Positions 1-7,753 of a stretch of DNA of 12,578 nucleotides are shown in pieces. Position 1 is the stretch's first letter. Each line of letters starts with the position of its first letter. The position numbers were made by a program, and so were the translations under genes. Below the pieces are notes generated by a model. The model saw only the letters and a list, made by a program, of their open reading frames with translations, was not told where the DNA came from and ran no database searches. The DNA lies in NCBI GenBank assembly GCA_043767025.1, contig JAYUHK010000130.1:1-12578 (forward strand), read 5' to 3'. The stretch is from JAYUHK01 sp043767025 (lineage in GTDB: Bacteria; Bacteroidota; Bacteroidia; Chitinophagales; Saprospiraceae).

Positions 1-113
1 TTCGCCAGACGATATTTTTGCAAAAACTTGAATTTCTACAAGGCACGTCCGAAAATACAGTGTCTTTAAATAAAATGTTGCCTGAAAATTTAGTAAAAAT
101 TTTGGTTGAGTAA
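1..113 (+). repeat. Left copy of a dispersed repeat, with an open reading frame to its edge
   Basis: Bases 1-61 match the reverse complement of 12379-12439 at 59 of 61 positions, the differences being at 12 and 50. Similarity fades but continues to about base 100. Reading from base 3, the + strand is open for 36 codons (beginning RQTIFLQKLEFLQGTSENTV) and ends at TAA 111-113. The right copy is open in the same frame and gives nearly the same peptide (RQTVFLQKLEFLQGTSENTV). The window cuts this copy, so only one arm of the hairpin seen in the right copy is present. I do not recognise a protein domain. It is most likely a dispersed intergenic element; a small protein family that happens to be repeated is less likely. 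Confidence 0.75.
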
Positions 114-147
114 CGTGAGTGAATGAGAAAAAATGCAGCGCGCAGCG

Positions 148-182
148 TTTGGTTTAGGACTCAATTTTTTTTCTTACCTTTG
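148..182 (+). promoter_or_regulatory. Candidate Bacteroidota-type promoter for the GT2 gene
   Basis: TACCTTTG at 175-182 is an exact match to the Bacteroidota -7 consensus TAnnTTTG. TTTG at 148-151 could be the -33 element, but the 23-base spacer is longer than the usual 19 or so. Transcription would start around 187-192, so the mRNA would have almost no leader before ATG 192. This supports ATG 192 over the upstream in-frame ATG at 123, which would lie upstream of this box. Confidence 0.5.
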
Positions 183-191
183 CCGACATTC

Positions 192-2138
192 ATGCAGCTA
201 TCGGTCATCATCGTCAATTTTAATGTCCAATATTTCTTGGAGCAAGCTCTGCTGTCCGTGCGCAAGGCGGTGGTAGGCTTGCGAGCAGAAATTTTTGTGA
301 TAGACAACAACTCTGCCGACGGGTCAGTGGCGATGGTGCGCGAGCGTTTTCCAGAAGTGCAACTGATTGATAATGAGGACAATGTAGGTTTTTCGGTCGC
401 CAACAATCAAGCCATTCGGCTTGCTACGGGCAAGTATATTTTGCTCCTCAATCCCGACACGGTGGTACAAGAAGACACTTTCCACAAATGTTTTGATTTT
501 ATGGAGTCGCACCCCGAAGCGGGCGGCTTGGGTGTGCGAATGATGGACGGCGCAGGAAAATTTCTGCCAGAATCCAAGCGTGGTTTTCCGTCGCCTTTCG
601 TTGCTTTTTGCAAGGCTTTTGGGTTTTCGCGGCTTTTTCCGACCTCTCGGACGTTCAATCGCTACCATTTGGGATTTCTCGGCGAGCACGACACCAACGA
701 AATTGATGTTTTGGCGGGTGCGTTTATGCTGCTGCGCCGCGCCGCGCTGGACGAAGTTGGGCTGCTCGACGAAGCCTTTTTTATGTACGGCGAGGACATA
801 GACCTCTCTTATCGCATCGTGCAGGGCGGCTGGAAAAACTACTATTTTCCCGCCACGAGCATTATTCACTACAAAGGCGAAAGTACCAAAAAAGGCAGCC
901 TCAACTATGTGAAAACGTTTTATCAGGCGATGATTATTTTTGCAAAAAAACATTTTCACGGCAGCCAAGCGCATTTTTTTGTCGCTATTCTTCGGTTTGC
1001 TATCTATTTTCGAGCCGCGCTCACATTGGTCGGAAATTATGTCCGAAAAAGTTATGTTCCGATACTCGATGCGGCTGTTATCTACGGCGGAATGTTTTTT
1101 ATCAAAAATTATTGGGCAGACCAACACTACCACAATCCCGATTATTATCCGATTACATTTTTGTATATCAATATGCCGCTCTACGTAATCATCTGGCTAT
1201 CAGGTATTTACTTCAACGGTGGCTACGACGAAAAATATAATTTGCAGCGATTGGTGCGCGGTTTGTTTGTTGGGACGGTGCTAATCGCCGCCGTCTATGG
1301 CTTTTTGAGTGCCGAATACCGCACTTCTCGAATGTTGATTATTTTTAGTGCTTTGTGGGCGGTTTTGTCAGTTATTGCGCTGCGCTTTATTTTTCATTAT
1401 TTTCAATACAAAAGTTGGCAAATATCAAATATTGACAAAAAAAATATTGTTGTCATAGGTTCGCTCGAAGAAGCTGAAAGAGTGCAAAAACTCATGTTTG
1501 ATGCACAAATACGCCAAAATTTTATCGGTATTATCGTGCCAGAATCCCAAAACGAACTTAAAAGTCCCCAAATTGGACATCTTTCGCAGCTCGAGCAACT
1601 TGTCCAACTCTACCGAATCAACGAAATAATATTTTGTTCGCAAGACATTAGCAGTCAAGAAATAATGGCTTGGATGACTCGACTCGGAGCCGCCATAGAG
1701 TACAAAATCGTCCCGCAAGAAAGCCTCAGCATCATCGGCAGCCACTCCCGAAATTCGTCTGGCGAACTTTATACCATCGAAATAAAATTTTGCATCGCCG
1801 AGCCACTGCACCGCCGCAATAAACGCCTTCTTGATGTCTGCGTCGCGCTGTGCTGCGTGTTGTTTTTACCGATTCTTATTTTTTCGGTAAGCGATAAGAA
1901 AAATTTTATTAAGAATATTTGGGCAGTCTTGCGCTCCCAAAAAACGTGGGTTGGATATGCACCGCCTGCGCCCAACAACTTACCGCCTCTCAAAAGCGGT
2001 GTCCTGTCGCCGATACACGTTTTGAAAACCAATATTTTGGACGAAAAAGTAGTGCAGCGCGTGAATTTCCTTTATGCCAAAGACTATTCTGCCGCCCGCG
2101 ACTTCGATTTGATTTGGAAAGCGTGGAAAAATTTGTAA
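192..2138 (+). CDS. Family 2 glycosyltransferase fused to a membrane and degenerate sugar-transferase-like region
   Basis: I chose ATG 192 (648 aa, starting MQLSVIIVNFN) because GT2 domains begin exactly there and a promoter box lies just upstream; an in-frame ATG at 123 would add 23 atypical residues. Residues 1-260 are a GT-A fold of the rhamnosyltransferase type: VIIVNFN strand, DNNSADGS nucleotide loop (38-45), NPD metal-binding motif (87-89) and YGEDIDLSYR with the probable catalytic base (199-208). About five membrane segments follow (266-402), then a Rossmann-like domain (415-522) resembling the central domain of WbaP/WcaJ-type polyprenyl-phosphate sugar transferases. RRNKRLLDV plus a hydrophobic helix (541-567) resembles the start of their catalytic domain, and the tail (LRSQKTWVGY, LPPLKSGVLSP) resembles its end. 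The roughly 100-residue catalytic middle is absent. It probably adds a sugar to a lipid-linked surface glycan at the inner membrane; donor and acceptor are unknown. Confidence 0.85.
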   Translation: MQLSVIIVNFNVQYFLEQALLSVRKAVVGLRAEIFVIDNNSADGSVAMVRERFPEVQLIDNEDNVGFSVANNQAIRLATGKYILLLNPDTVVQEDTFHKCFDFMESHPEAGGLGVRMMDGAGKFLPESKRGFPSPFVAFCKAFGFSRLFPTSRTFNRYHLGFLGEHDTNEIDVLAGAFMLLRRAALDEVGLLDEAFFMYGEDIDLSYRIVQGGWKNYYFPATSIIHYKGESTKKGSLNYVKTFYQAMIIFAKKHFHGSQAHFFVAILRFAIYFRAALTLVGNYVRKSYVPILDAAVIYGGMFFIKNYWADQHYHNPDYYPITFLYINMPLYVIIWLSGIYFNGGYDEKYNLQRLVRGLFVGTVLIAAVYGFLSAEYRTSRMLIIFSALWAVLSVIALRFIFHYFQYKSWQISNIDKKNIVVIGSLEEAERVQKLMFDAQIRQNFIGIIVPESQNELKSPQIGHLSQLEQLVQLYRINEIIFCSQDISSQEIMAWMTRLGAAIEYKIVPQESLSIIGSHSRNSSGELYTIEIKFCIAEPLHRRNKRLLDVCVALCCVLFLPILIFSVSDKKNFIKNIWAVLRSQKTWVGYAPPAPNNLPPLKSGVLSPIHVLKTNILDEKVVQRVNFLYAKDYSAARDFDLIWKAWKNL

Positions 2139-2329
2139 AAAAAAATATTTACATCTATTTTACTAAAAAAATTACTCAAAATGTTGCATTTTTGCCCTTG
2201 CAGGCGTTTTTTTTGAACCAAAATGCTCAAAAATAACTTTTGAATAAAAGAAAAAACATAGTTGAGGAATGAGGAAAAAATAAGGTATTTATTTTAGACG
2301 CATTTCTTTACAAGAAAAATAAAAAAAAT

Positions 2330-3625
2330 ATGGCTGAAGTAATAAGAATGCCGCGACTGAGCGACACAATGGAAGAGGGAACGCTCGTGAAATGGCTCAA
2401 AAAAGTAGGCGACCCTATCGAAAAAGGTGACATTTTGGGCGAAATCGAAACCGATAAAGCTACGATGGAATGGGAAAATTTTCATCTTTCTGGCGTTCTG
2501 CTTTATGTAGGCGTGAAGGAAGGCGACGCCGTTCCCGTAGATACCATTTTGGGAGTGATAGGAAAAGCAGGCGAAAATTTTCAAACCGCCATTGACGCTG
2601 CCAACGGAACGCCTGCCACCAACGGTGCATCGGCTACCAACGGCGTTGCTGCCGCCGCGCCAAGCGTCGCTGCGCCTGTCGCCGCTCCCGTCGCCGCTGT
2701 AGCTGTGCCTGTGCCTGTCGAAGCACCAATCTTGGAGAAAATACCCGTCGCCGACTCGCGCATAAAAGCATCGCCCCTCGCAAAATCAGTCGCTGCACAA
2801 GCTGGACTCGACCTCAGCACCGTGCAAGGCACTGGCGAGCAAGGGCGCATCGTGCGCCGCGACGTAGATGCCCTCGTAGGCAACGGCGCTATGCCGCCAG
2901 TCGCTGCCGCAGCTGCCGTCGTCGTGCCAATTATTGCTGGAAGCAACTTTACCGATACGCCCGTCAGCCAGATGCGAAAAGTCATCGCTCGCCGACTTGG
3001 GGAGAGCAAATTTAGCGCGCCACATTTCTACCTTACCGTCGAAATCAATATGGACAAAGCCATCGCCACGCGCGCACAACTCAATGAATTGGCGGCTCCG
3101 CAAAAAATTTCATTCAACGATATGGTTATGAAAGCCTGTGCCGTTGCGTTGCGTCGCCACCCAGCTATCAATTCTTCGTGGCTCGGCGACCGCATTCGTC
3201 AGAATCACGACATCAATATCGCCGTCGCCGTGTCAGTGGAGGACGGTTTGTTGGTGCCAGTCGTGCATCATACGGATAGAAAACAGCTTTCCGAAATCGG
3301 TAGCGAAGTGCGTGCGTTGGCACAAAAAGCCAAAGAACGCCGCTTGCAGCCGTCCGAAATGCAAGGAAATACGTTTACCATTTCCAATTTGGGAATGTTC
3401 GATATTGATGAATTTACGGCAATCATCAATCCGCCAGATGCTTGTATTCTCGCCGTCGGCTCTATTGCGCAAAAACCAGTCGTCAAAAACAACGAAATAG
3501 TAGTGGGAAATGTAATGAAAGTCACGCTTTCTTGCGACCACCGTGTGGTGGACGGCGTGACGGGAGCGCAGTTTTTGCAGACGCTAAAAGGTATTTTGGA
3601 AGACCCAATTAGAATGTTGCTATAG
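2330..3625 (+). CDS. pdhC: Pyruvate dehydrogenase complex E2, dihydrolipoamide acetyltransferase
   Basis: This is the core subunit that moves the acetyl group from lipoate to CoA, giving acetyl-CoA. The 431 aa show the full E2 order. There is one lipoyl domain (1-78) with ETDKATME and lipoylated Lys43, then an Ala/Pro/Val-rich swinging linker (about 93-132). A peripheral subunit-binding domain follows (145-182, KASPLAKSVAAQ and GTGEQGRIVRRDV), then a second short linker rich in Ala/Val, and the catalytic acyltransferase domain (207-431) with DHRVVDG holding His404 and Asp408. The PIRMLL end is typical of pyruvate-specific E2 proteins rather than 2-oxoglutarate E2. E1 (pdhA/pdhB) and E3 genes are not in the window. 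The 191-base A/T-rich spacer upstream should hold the promoter, but I could not pick out a consensus box there. The stop codon overlaps the next gene's start by one base. Some schemes call this gene aceF. Confidence 0.95.
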   Translation: MAEVIRMPRLSDTMEEGTLVKWLKKVGDPIEKGDILGEIETDKATMEWENFHLSGVLLYVGVKEGDAVPVDTILGVIGKAGENFQTAIDAANGTPATNGASATNGVAAAAPSVAAPVAAPVAAVAVPVPVEAPILEKIPVADSRIKASPLAKSVAAQAGLDLSTVQGTGEQGRIVRRDVDALVGNGAMPPVAAAAAVVVPIIAGSNFTDTPVSQMRKVIARRLGESKFSAPHFYLTVEINMDKAIATRAQLNELAAPQKISFNDMVMKACAVALRRHPAINSSWLGDRIRQNHDINIAVAVSVEDGLLVPVVHHTDRKQLSEIGSEVRALAQKAKERRLQPSEMQGNTFTISNLGMFDIDEFTAIINPPDACILAVGSIAQKPVVKNNEIVVGNVMKVTLSCDHRVVDGVTGAQFLQTLKGILEDPIRMLL

Positions 3626-4164
3626 TGGAAAAAAATACGGCAGGTTCGCCTGATTTTTGTATTCGCAGAGCAAGTGCGTCAGATGTGGTTTTGCTCCAAA
3701 CGCTTGGAAGTCAGACATTTGCAGAAACTTTTGCGCCGCATAATTCTGTTGAAAATTTAGAGGAATATTTGCTTCGAGCTTTCGACCAGCGCAAATTAGC
3801 ACTCGAATTGTCGGATATTTATTCCGAAATTTATTTTTTGGAACAAGAAAATATCGCACTCGGCTATCTAAAAATCAATTTTGGAGCTTCGCAAACCGAA
3901 CTGCAAGACGAAACTGCAATGGAAATAGAGCGAATCTACGTCTTGGAAGCGCAGCACCGAAAAAATATTGGACAAAAATTGCTCGACCACGCCATTGCGG
4001 TAGCAGAAAAAAATAACAAGAAATACATTTGGCTCGGCGTTTGGCAGCACAACCACAAAGCACTTCATTTTTACCAAAAAAATGGGTTCATCGCCTTTGA
4101 CACGCATACTTTTAAGATGGGCGACGACGAGCAAACCGACTGGCTGATGCGGCGAGATTTGTAG
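3625..4164 (+). CDS. paiA: GNAT N-acetyltransferase, PaiA-like (spermidine/spermine acetyltransferase family)
   Basis: A 179-aa single-domain GNAT enzyme, predicted to move acetyl from acetyl-CoA to an amine. The C-terminal half closely follows Bacillus subtilis PaiA as I recall it: EIERIYVLEAQ (beta 4, 100-110), KYIWLGVWQHN (133-143), ALHFYQKNGF (146-155) and the diagnostic MGDDEQTDWLM (165-175). In the acetyl-CoA pyrophosphate loop (HRKNIGQ, 111-117) the first Gly of the usual Q/RxxGxG is Asn, a mild departure. The start is GTG 3625, sharing its G with the TAG stop of the E2 gene (TAGTG), a sign of translational coupling. The polyamine substrate is inferred from family resemblance; another small amine is possible. 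Confidence 0.85.
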   Translation: MEKNTAGSPDFCIRRASASDVVLLQTLGSQTFAETFAPHNSVENLEEYLLRAFDQRKLALELSDIYSEIYFLEQENIALGYLKINFGASQTELQDETAMEIERIYVLEAQHRKNIGQKLLDHAIAVAEKNNKKYIWLGVWQHNHKALHFYQKNGFIAFDTHTFKMGDDEQTDWLMRRDL

Positions 4165-4198
4165 CTAAAAATGTTTGTCTAAAAAAAATTATAAAAAT

Positions 4199-5236
4199 AT
4201 GAAAATCCACCTCGTTTCGGGCGGCTGCGGGTTCGTAGGTCGCAATATGGTCAAGCGTTTGTACCGCACCACGCAAGATAAAATACTTTTTATTGACAAT
4301 TTGATGGTCGGCACGCACCCTTCGACTTGGTTAGACGTGCCGAAAGTCCGCCAAATCGACGATATGGAGATTTTTGGTAGCGACGAGCGATTGCTTTTCA
4401 TCAAAGGCGATTTTCGGCACACGCTTCGCAAAATGATTGACGAACCCGATTTTTTGCAAAAAAATTATGGTTTGGAGTTCGAGCGATTTTCTGATGTTTT
4501 TCACTTCGCAGCCATCGTCGGCGGTCGTGCGATGATTGACGGCGACCCGATGCAAGTCGCGCTCGACTTGGCGATTGATGCCGAATTTTTCTTTTGGTGT
4601 ACGCGCCACAAGCCCGAGCGCATCATGTATCCGAGTTCGAGTGCCGCCTATCCCGTTGATTTGCAGACCGAAAGCGACGCTATCGCCCTCAAAGAAAGCG
4701 ATATTGATTTCAAAAAAATGGGGCAGCCCGACATGACGTACGGTTGGACGAAGCTGACGGGCGAGTTTTTGTCGCACATTGCCGCCAAAAATTACGGTTT
4801 GCACGTCACCTGTATCCGTCCGTTCAGTGGCTACGGCGAAGACCAAGATTTGACCTATCCTGTGCCGGCTATTGCGGCTCGAATCGCGCGCCGCGAGAAT
4901 CCCGTCGAAGTGTGGGGAAGCGGAAAGCAAGGACGGGATTTTGTCCACATTGACGATGTGATAGACTGTATTTTGTTGGCGATGAACCACATCGGCGACG
5001 GCACGGCTGTCAATATCGGTATGGGCAGACTGACCAGTTTTATAGATATTATCCAGACGCTGTGCAAAATAGCGGGCTACGAACCCGTCATCAAACCACT
5101 TTTGGACAAACCTGTTGGCGTTTATTCTCGCTATTGCAACATGGATTTTGTGAAAGAAAAACTCGGCTGGGAAGCAAAAATCACGCTCGAAGAAGGTATG
5201 AAAAGAGTCTATGCGGCGGCGTTGGAAAAGGTGTAA
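4199..5236 (+). CDS. NAD-dependent epimerase/dehydratase (extended SDR, nucleotide-sugar)
   Basis: Starting at ATG 4199 gives 345 aa and places the NAD-binding strand MKIHLVSGGCGFVGRN right at the N-terminus; a TTG at 4175 would add eight Lys/Asn-rich residues and is unlikely. The Rossmann glycines are Gly8, Gly11 and Gly14. The catalytic set is Ser146-148 (YPSSSAAYP), Tyr181 and Lys185 (YGWTKLTGE). RPFSGYGEDQD (207-217) and RDFVHIDDV (246-254) are the substrate-side motifs of extended SDR enzymes that act on UDP-, GDP- or dTDP-sugars. IALKESD and the YGWTK context recall GDP-mannose 3,5-epimerases, but this is too weak to name the substrate. It lies 34 bases after the acetyltransferase and 21 bases before a glycosyltransferase, so it probably makes the sugar donor for that enzyme or a related surface-glycan step. 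Confidence 0.85.
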   Translation: MKIHLVSGGCGFVGRNMVKRLYRTTQDKILFIDNLMVGTHPSTWLDVPKVRQIDDMEIFGSDERLLFIKGDFRHTLRKMIDEPDFLQKNYGLEFERFSDVFHFAAIVGGRAMIDGDPMQVALDLAIDAEFFFWCTRHKPERIMYPSSSAAYPVDLQTESDAIALKESDIDFKKMGQPDMTYGWTKLTGEFLSHIAAKNYGLHVTCIRPFSGYGEDQDLTYPVPAIAARIARRENPVEVWGSGKQGRDFVHIDDVIDCILLAMNHIGDGTAVNIGMGRLTSFIDIIQTLCKIAGYEPVIKPLLDKPVGVYSRYCNMDFVKEKLGWEAKITLEEGMKRVYAAALEKV

Positions 5237-5257
5237 AATTTTTTTGAAAAGAAATAT

Positions 5258-6523
5258 ATGAAGCGAATCGTCTGCTTTGGACCCGGTCCAAAATTCAAAG
5301 GAGGTATCCAAAATTACAATACTTCGCTGGCGAAAGCTTTGGAGCAGCAAGGCGCGGAAGTCCATATCGTGTCTTGGACGCAGCAATATCCCGCCATTAT
5401 CCCGCGTGAATTTGTGGACAAAACGAGTAAAAATGACTTGTTGGCAGGCACAAATATCGGTGTGAAGTATGTCACAAACTACAACAATCCGTTTTCTTGG
5501 TCCGAAACCGTCCGTTACATCAAATCTCTGAAACCCGACATCGTTATTTTTCAGTGGTCAATCGCTATTCAAGGGTTGCCTTTGGGGTTCATGGCTCGTA
5601 AGTTGCTGAAAGACAAGCAAATAGAAGTTATTTTTGACTTGCATTTTGTAGTCCAAAAAGAAAATTCTGCGCTCGACAAACGCTTCACGAAGTACGGAAT
5701 TGGGCGAGCAAATACTTACATCGCACACGCCTACAAGACCGTAGAGGAACTAAAAACGATTTTTCCTCAAAAAAAATTACTCGTCAATGAAACAGGCGAA
5801 CGGTCGCAAAATACAGATAATCAAGTAGTTATAAAATTATTTCACCCAATTTACGAGCTGTTTCAAGCACGGGCGGACTTCGATGTGGCTGCTTTCAAGC
5901 AAGAACACGGCTTGAAGCAACACGTTTTTCTATTTTTTGGATTTATTCGCAAATACAAAGGCTTGCACAATGCCATAAAAGCCTTCAAATTAGTCGCCGA
6001 CCAGCGCAGCGATGTGTCGCTCGTCGTCTGCGGCGAATCATTTTGGCAGACGTTGGACAACAGCAAATTTTCTACGAAAATAAAAAACTTACTCTTCGGT
6101 GCCGCCAAATCTTTGTTGGTAAAAAAATCGGACGATGAACGCGACTACAATCCACTCGCATTGATAGACGAACTCGGATTGAGTGACAAAGTGTTGATTA
6201 AGAACGAGTTTGTAGCCAACGAAGAAGTCCATAAATATTTTCAAATCAGTGATGTGGCACTGCTTTTCTACCTTTACGCTACGCCGTCGGGAGTCGAATC
6301 GCTGACCTATAATTTCAAATTGCCGTTGGTGGCGACTCGTGTGGGGCATTTTCCGGAAACTATCCAAGACGGTTTTAATGGTTATTTGGCGCAGCCCGAC
6401 GACGTGGAAGACATGGCGACAGTGATGATAAAAGCGTTGGAAAAGCCGATACAAAGAGAAAATGTCACAGAATCCACAAAATTGATGAGTTGGGCGAATT
6501 ATGCGAAGGCGATTTTAGGTTAA
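5258..6523 (+). CDS. Family 4-type (GT-B) glycosyltransferase
   Basis: A 421-aa GT-B fold enzyme. The N-terminal domain opens with MKRIVCFGPGPKFKGGIQNY, whose Gly-rich loop (9-17) binds the acceptor side in GT4 enzymes. The C-terminal domain starts at HVFLFFGFIRKYKGL (222-236), the usual GT4 strand and helix, and holds the donor site at SGVESLTYNFKLPLVATRVG (344-363), ending in HFPE (364-367) and followed by DGFNGYL. The canonical EGFG-type E(x7)E pair is altered here to the VESLTYNFKLP form, so the donor sugar cannot be read off. No signal peptide or membrane segment is visible; it should act at the cytoplasmic face. It follows the epimerase by 21 bases. Its last nine bases overlap the end of the opposing permease gene, and no terminator hairpin is seen between them. 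Confidence 0.85.
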   Translation: MKRIVCFGPGPKFKGGIQNYNTSLAKALEQQGAEVHIVSWTQQYPAIIPREFVDKTSKNDLLAGTNIGVKYVTNYNNPFSWSETVRYIKSLKPDIVIFQWSIAIQGLPLGFMARKLLKDKQIEVIFDLHFVVQKENSALDKRFTKYGIGRANTYIAHAYKTVEELKTIFPQKKLLVNETGERSQNTDNQVVIKLFHPIYELFQARADFDVAAFKQEHGLKQHVFLFFGFIRKYKGLHNAIKAFKLVADQRSDVSLVVCGESFWQTLDNSKFSTKIKNLLFGAAKSLLVKKSDDERDYNPLALIDELGLSDKVLIKNEFVANEEVHKYFQISDVALLFYLYATPSGVESLTYNFKLPLVATRVGHFPETIQDGFNGYLAQPDDVEDMATVMIKALEKPIQRENVTESTKLMSWANYAKAILG

Positions 6524-7735
6524 AGAATCGGACTTTTCGCTGGCTTGATTGAGGAGTAGAACCGTCAAGAAAATCGCCATTCCGGGCAGCAATGCCAACC
6601 ACCAACCCCCTGTATGCTCGCGCGAAAGGCTCAACATAGAACCCCAAGTAACGGCTTCGGCAGGCAATCCGATGCCCAAAAATGACAGCGAAGCCTCCGT
6701 CAAAATAGCGGCAGCCACTCCAAAAGGCAGCGCAATCCGCACCGACCCCAAGGCATTGGGCAGCGCGTGCTTCCGAAGGATTTGCCACTCCGAAATGCCC
6801 AAAGCGCGTGCCGCCTCAATGTAAGGCAAACCGCGCAATCGAAGCAGTTCGGAGCGCAAAAATTTCGCAATTCCCGTCCACGACACCAAGCCGATAAAAA
6901 GTACAATGTACCAAATCGAAGGTTTGCCGACTACGGCGGACATCGCCAAAATCAACATCAAACGCGGCACTGCGTTGAGGATTTCGATGGTTCTCATTAC
7001 AAAAAGGTCGGCTGGAAAATCTATTTTTGCTGCCGCTCGGCGACTTATTTTTTTTAGAAAAAAAGAAAATAATTGAAAAATAAGTAAAATTAGAAGAAAA
7101 ATAAAAACACTTTTTATTACTTCTGTGACAGGGATTATAGACTCTGTGATTTGATAACTGCGGAGCTGAAAGGCATAAAAAATAGCTATCGGAAAAGCCA
7201 GCAGTTGTAAAAAAAAAGTTGCACGAGATATTTTTAGAGAGTCGTCGCCACAAAAACCCGCCAACGAACCGAGTATGATTCCCAACAAGGTCGCCAATCC
7301 CATGCCGAGCAATCCGACTTGGACGGCGACTCTGGCACCAAAGACAATCCCAGCGGCTACGTCGCGCCCAAGATGGTCTGTGCCGAGCCAATGCCGATAG
7401 CGAAGTGACGCAACTTGCTGATTATCAAAGGGAGAAATCAATTCGTTGGCTCTATCCATCGTAGTGACGGAGTACGGAATGGGCGAAAAAATGACCGATT
7501 CGTACTTTTGTTCAGACCAAGTGTAGGCATAAAGTTCGCCGCTACGCTTCGTGATTCCTAACGAATTACTGTATTCACGGAAGATAGGAAAGTAAGCCTG
7601 TCCGTTTATTTTACAAAAAAGTGGCTGCTCGTTGGCAATAAAATCTGCGCCAACTGCTGTCAAAAACAAGAAAGCAAAGCACCAAAAAGAATAATTTTGG
7701 GAGTAGTGAAAATATTTTTTTATTTTATTTTTCAA
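6515..7735 (-). CDS. ABC transporter permease, OppC/DppC family
   Basis: An inner-membrane permease of peptide/nickel-type importers. Evidence: HWLGTDHLGRDV (115-126), the OppC hallmark; the EAA loop EAARALGISEWQILRKHALPNA (307-328, contacts the ATPase); and LTEASLSFLGIGL (345-357). Membrane segments lie near 15-33, 131-160, 175-190, 205-228, 247-294, 335-357 and 380-396. At 406 aa it is longer than the usual 290 or so, because of an 85-residue periplasmic stretch after the first helix and an inserted helical region at about 161-250, both of which I associate with Bacteroidota members. The only start that fits the family N-terminus is TTG 7735; no in-frame ATG lies between it and the upstream stop. 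The C-terminus (NQASEKSDSLT) lacks the usual LxxALDPR-like ending. The partner permease, ATPases and binding protein are absent here. It follows the hydrolase family gene by 18 bases. Confidence 0.88.
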   Translation of the reverse strand: MKNKIKKYFHYSQNYSFWCFAFLFLTAVGADFIANEQPLFCKINGQAYFPIFREYSNSLGITKRSGELYAYTWSEQKYESVIFSPIPYSVTTMDRANELISPFDNQQVASLRYRHWLGTDHLGRDVAAGIVFGARVAVQVGLLGMGLATLLGIILGSLAGFCGDDSLKISRATFFLQLLAFPIAIFYAFQLRSYQITESIIPVTEVIKSVFIFLLILLIFQLFSFFLKKISRRAAAKIDFPADLFVMRTIEILNAVPRLMLILAMSAVVGKPSIWYIVLFIGLVSWTGIAKFLRSELLRLRGLPYIEAARALGISEWQILRKHALPNALGSVRIALPFGVAAAILTEASLSFLGIGLPAEAVTWGSMLSLSREHTGGWWLALLPGMAIFLTVLLLNQASEKSDSLT

Positions 7736-7753
7736 AATAATGTGACAAAAATA

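Noticed and set aside
123..191. 23-residue N-terminal extension of the GT2 protein from ATG 123
   Set aside because: The extension does not fit the family and would place the TAnnTTTG promoter box inside the coding region.
324..1133. 269-codon open frame on the - strand opposite the glycosyltransferase
   Set aside because: It lies fully within a well-supported GT2 coding region and has a basic, low-information translation with no motifs.
2194..2214. Terminator after the GT2 gene (GCC-CTTGCA-GGC then eight T)
   Set aside because: The stem is only three base pairs, too weak to call despite the T-run.
2581..3009. 142-codon Ala/Thr-rich open frame opposite the E2 linker
   Set aside because: The composition mirrors the Ala/Pro/Val linker codons of E2 on the other strand.
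4331..5386. 351-codon open frame on the - strand opposite the epimerase gene
   Set aside because: It is antisense to a clear enzyme gene, has no recognisable domain, and its length follows from codon bias of the + strand gene.
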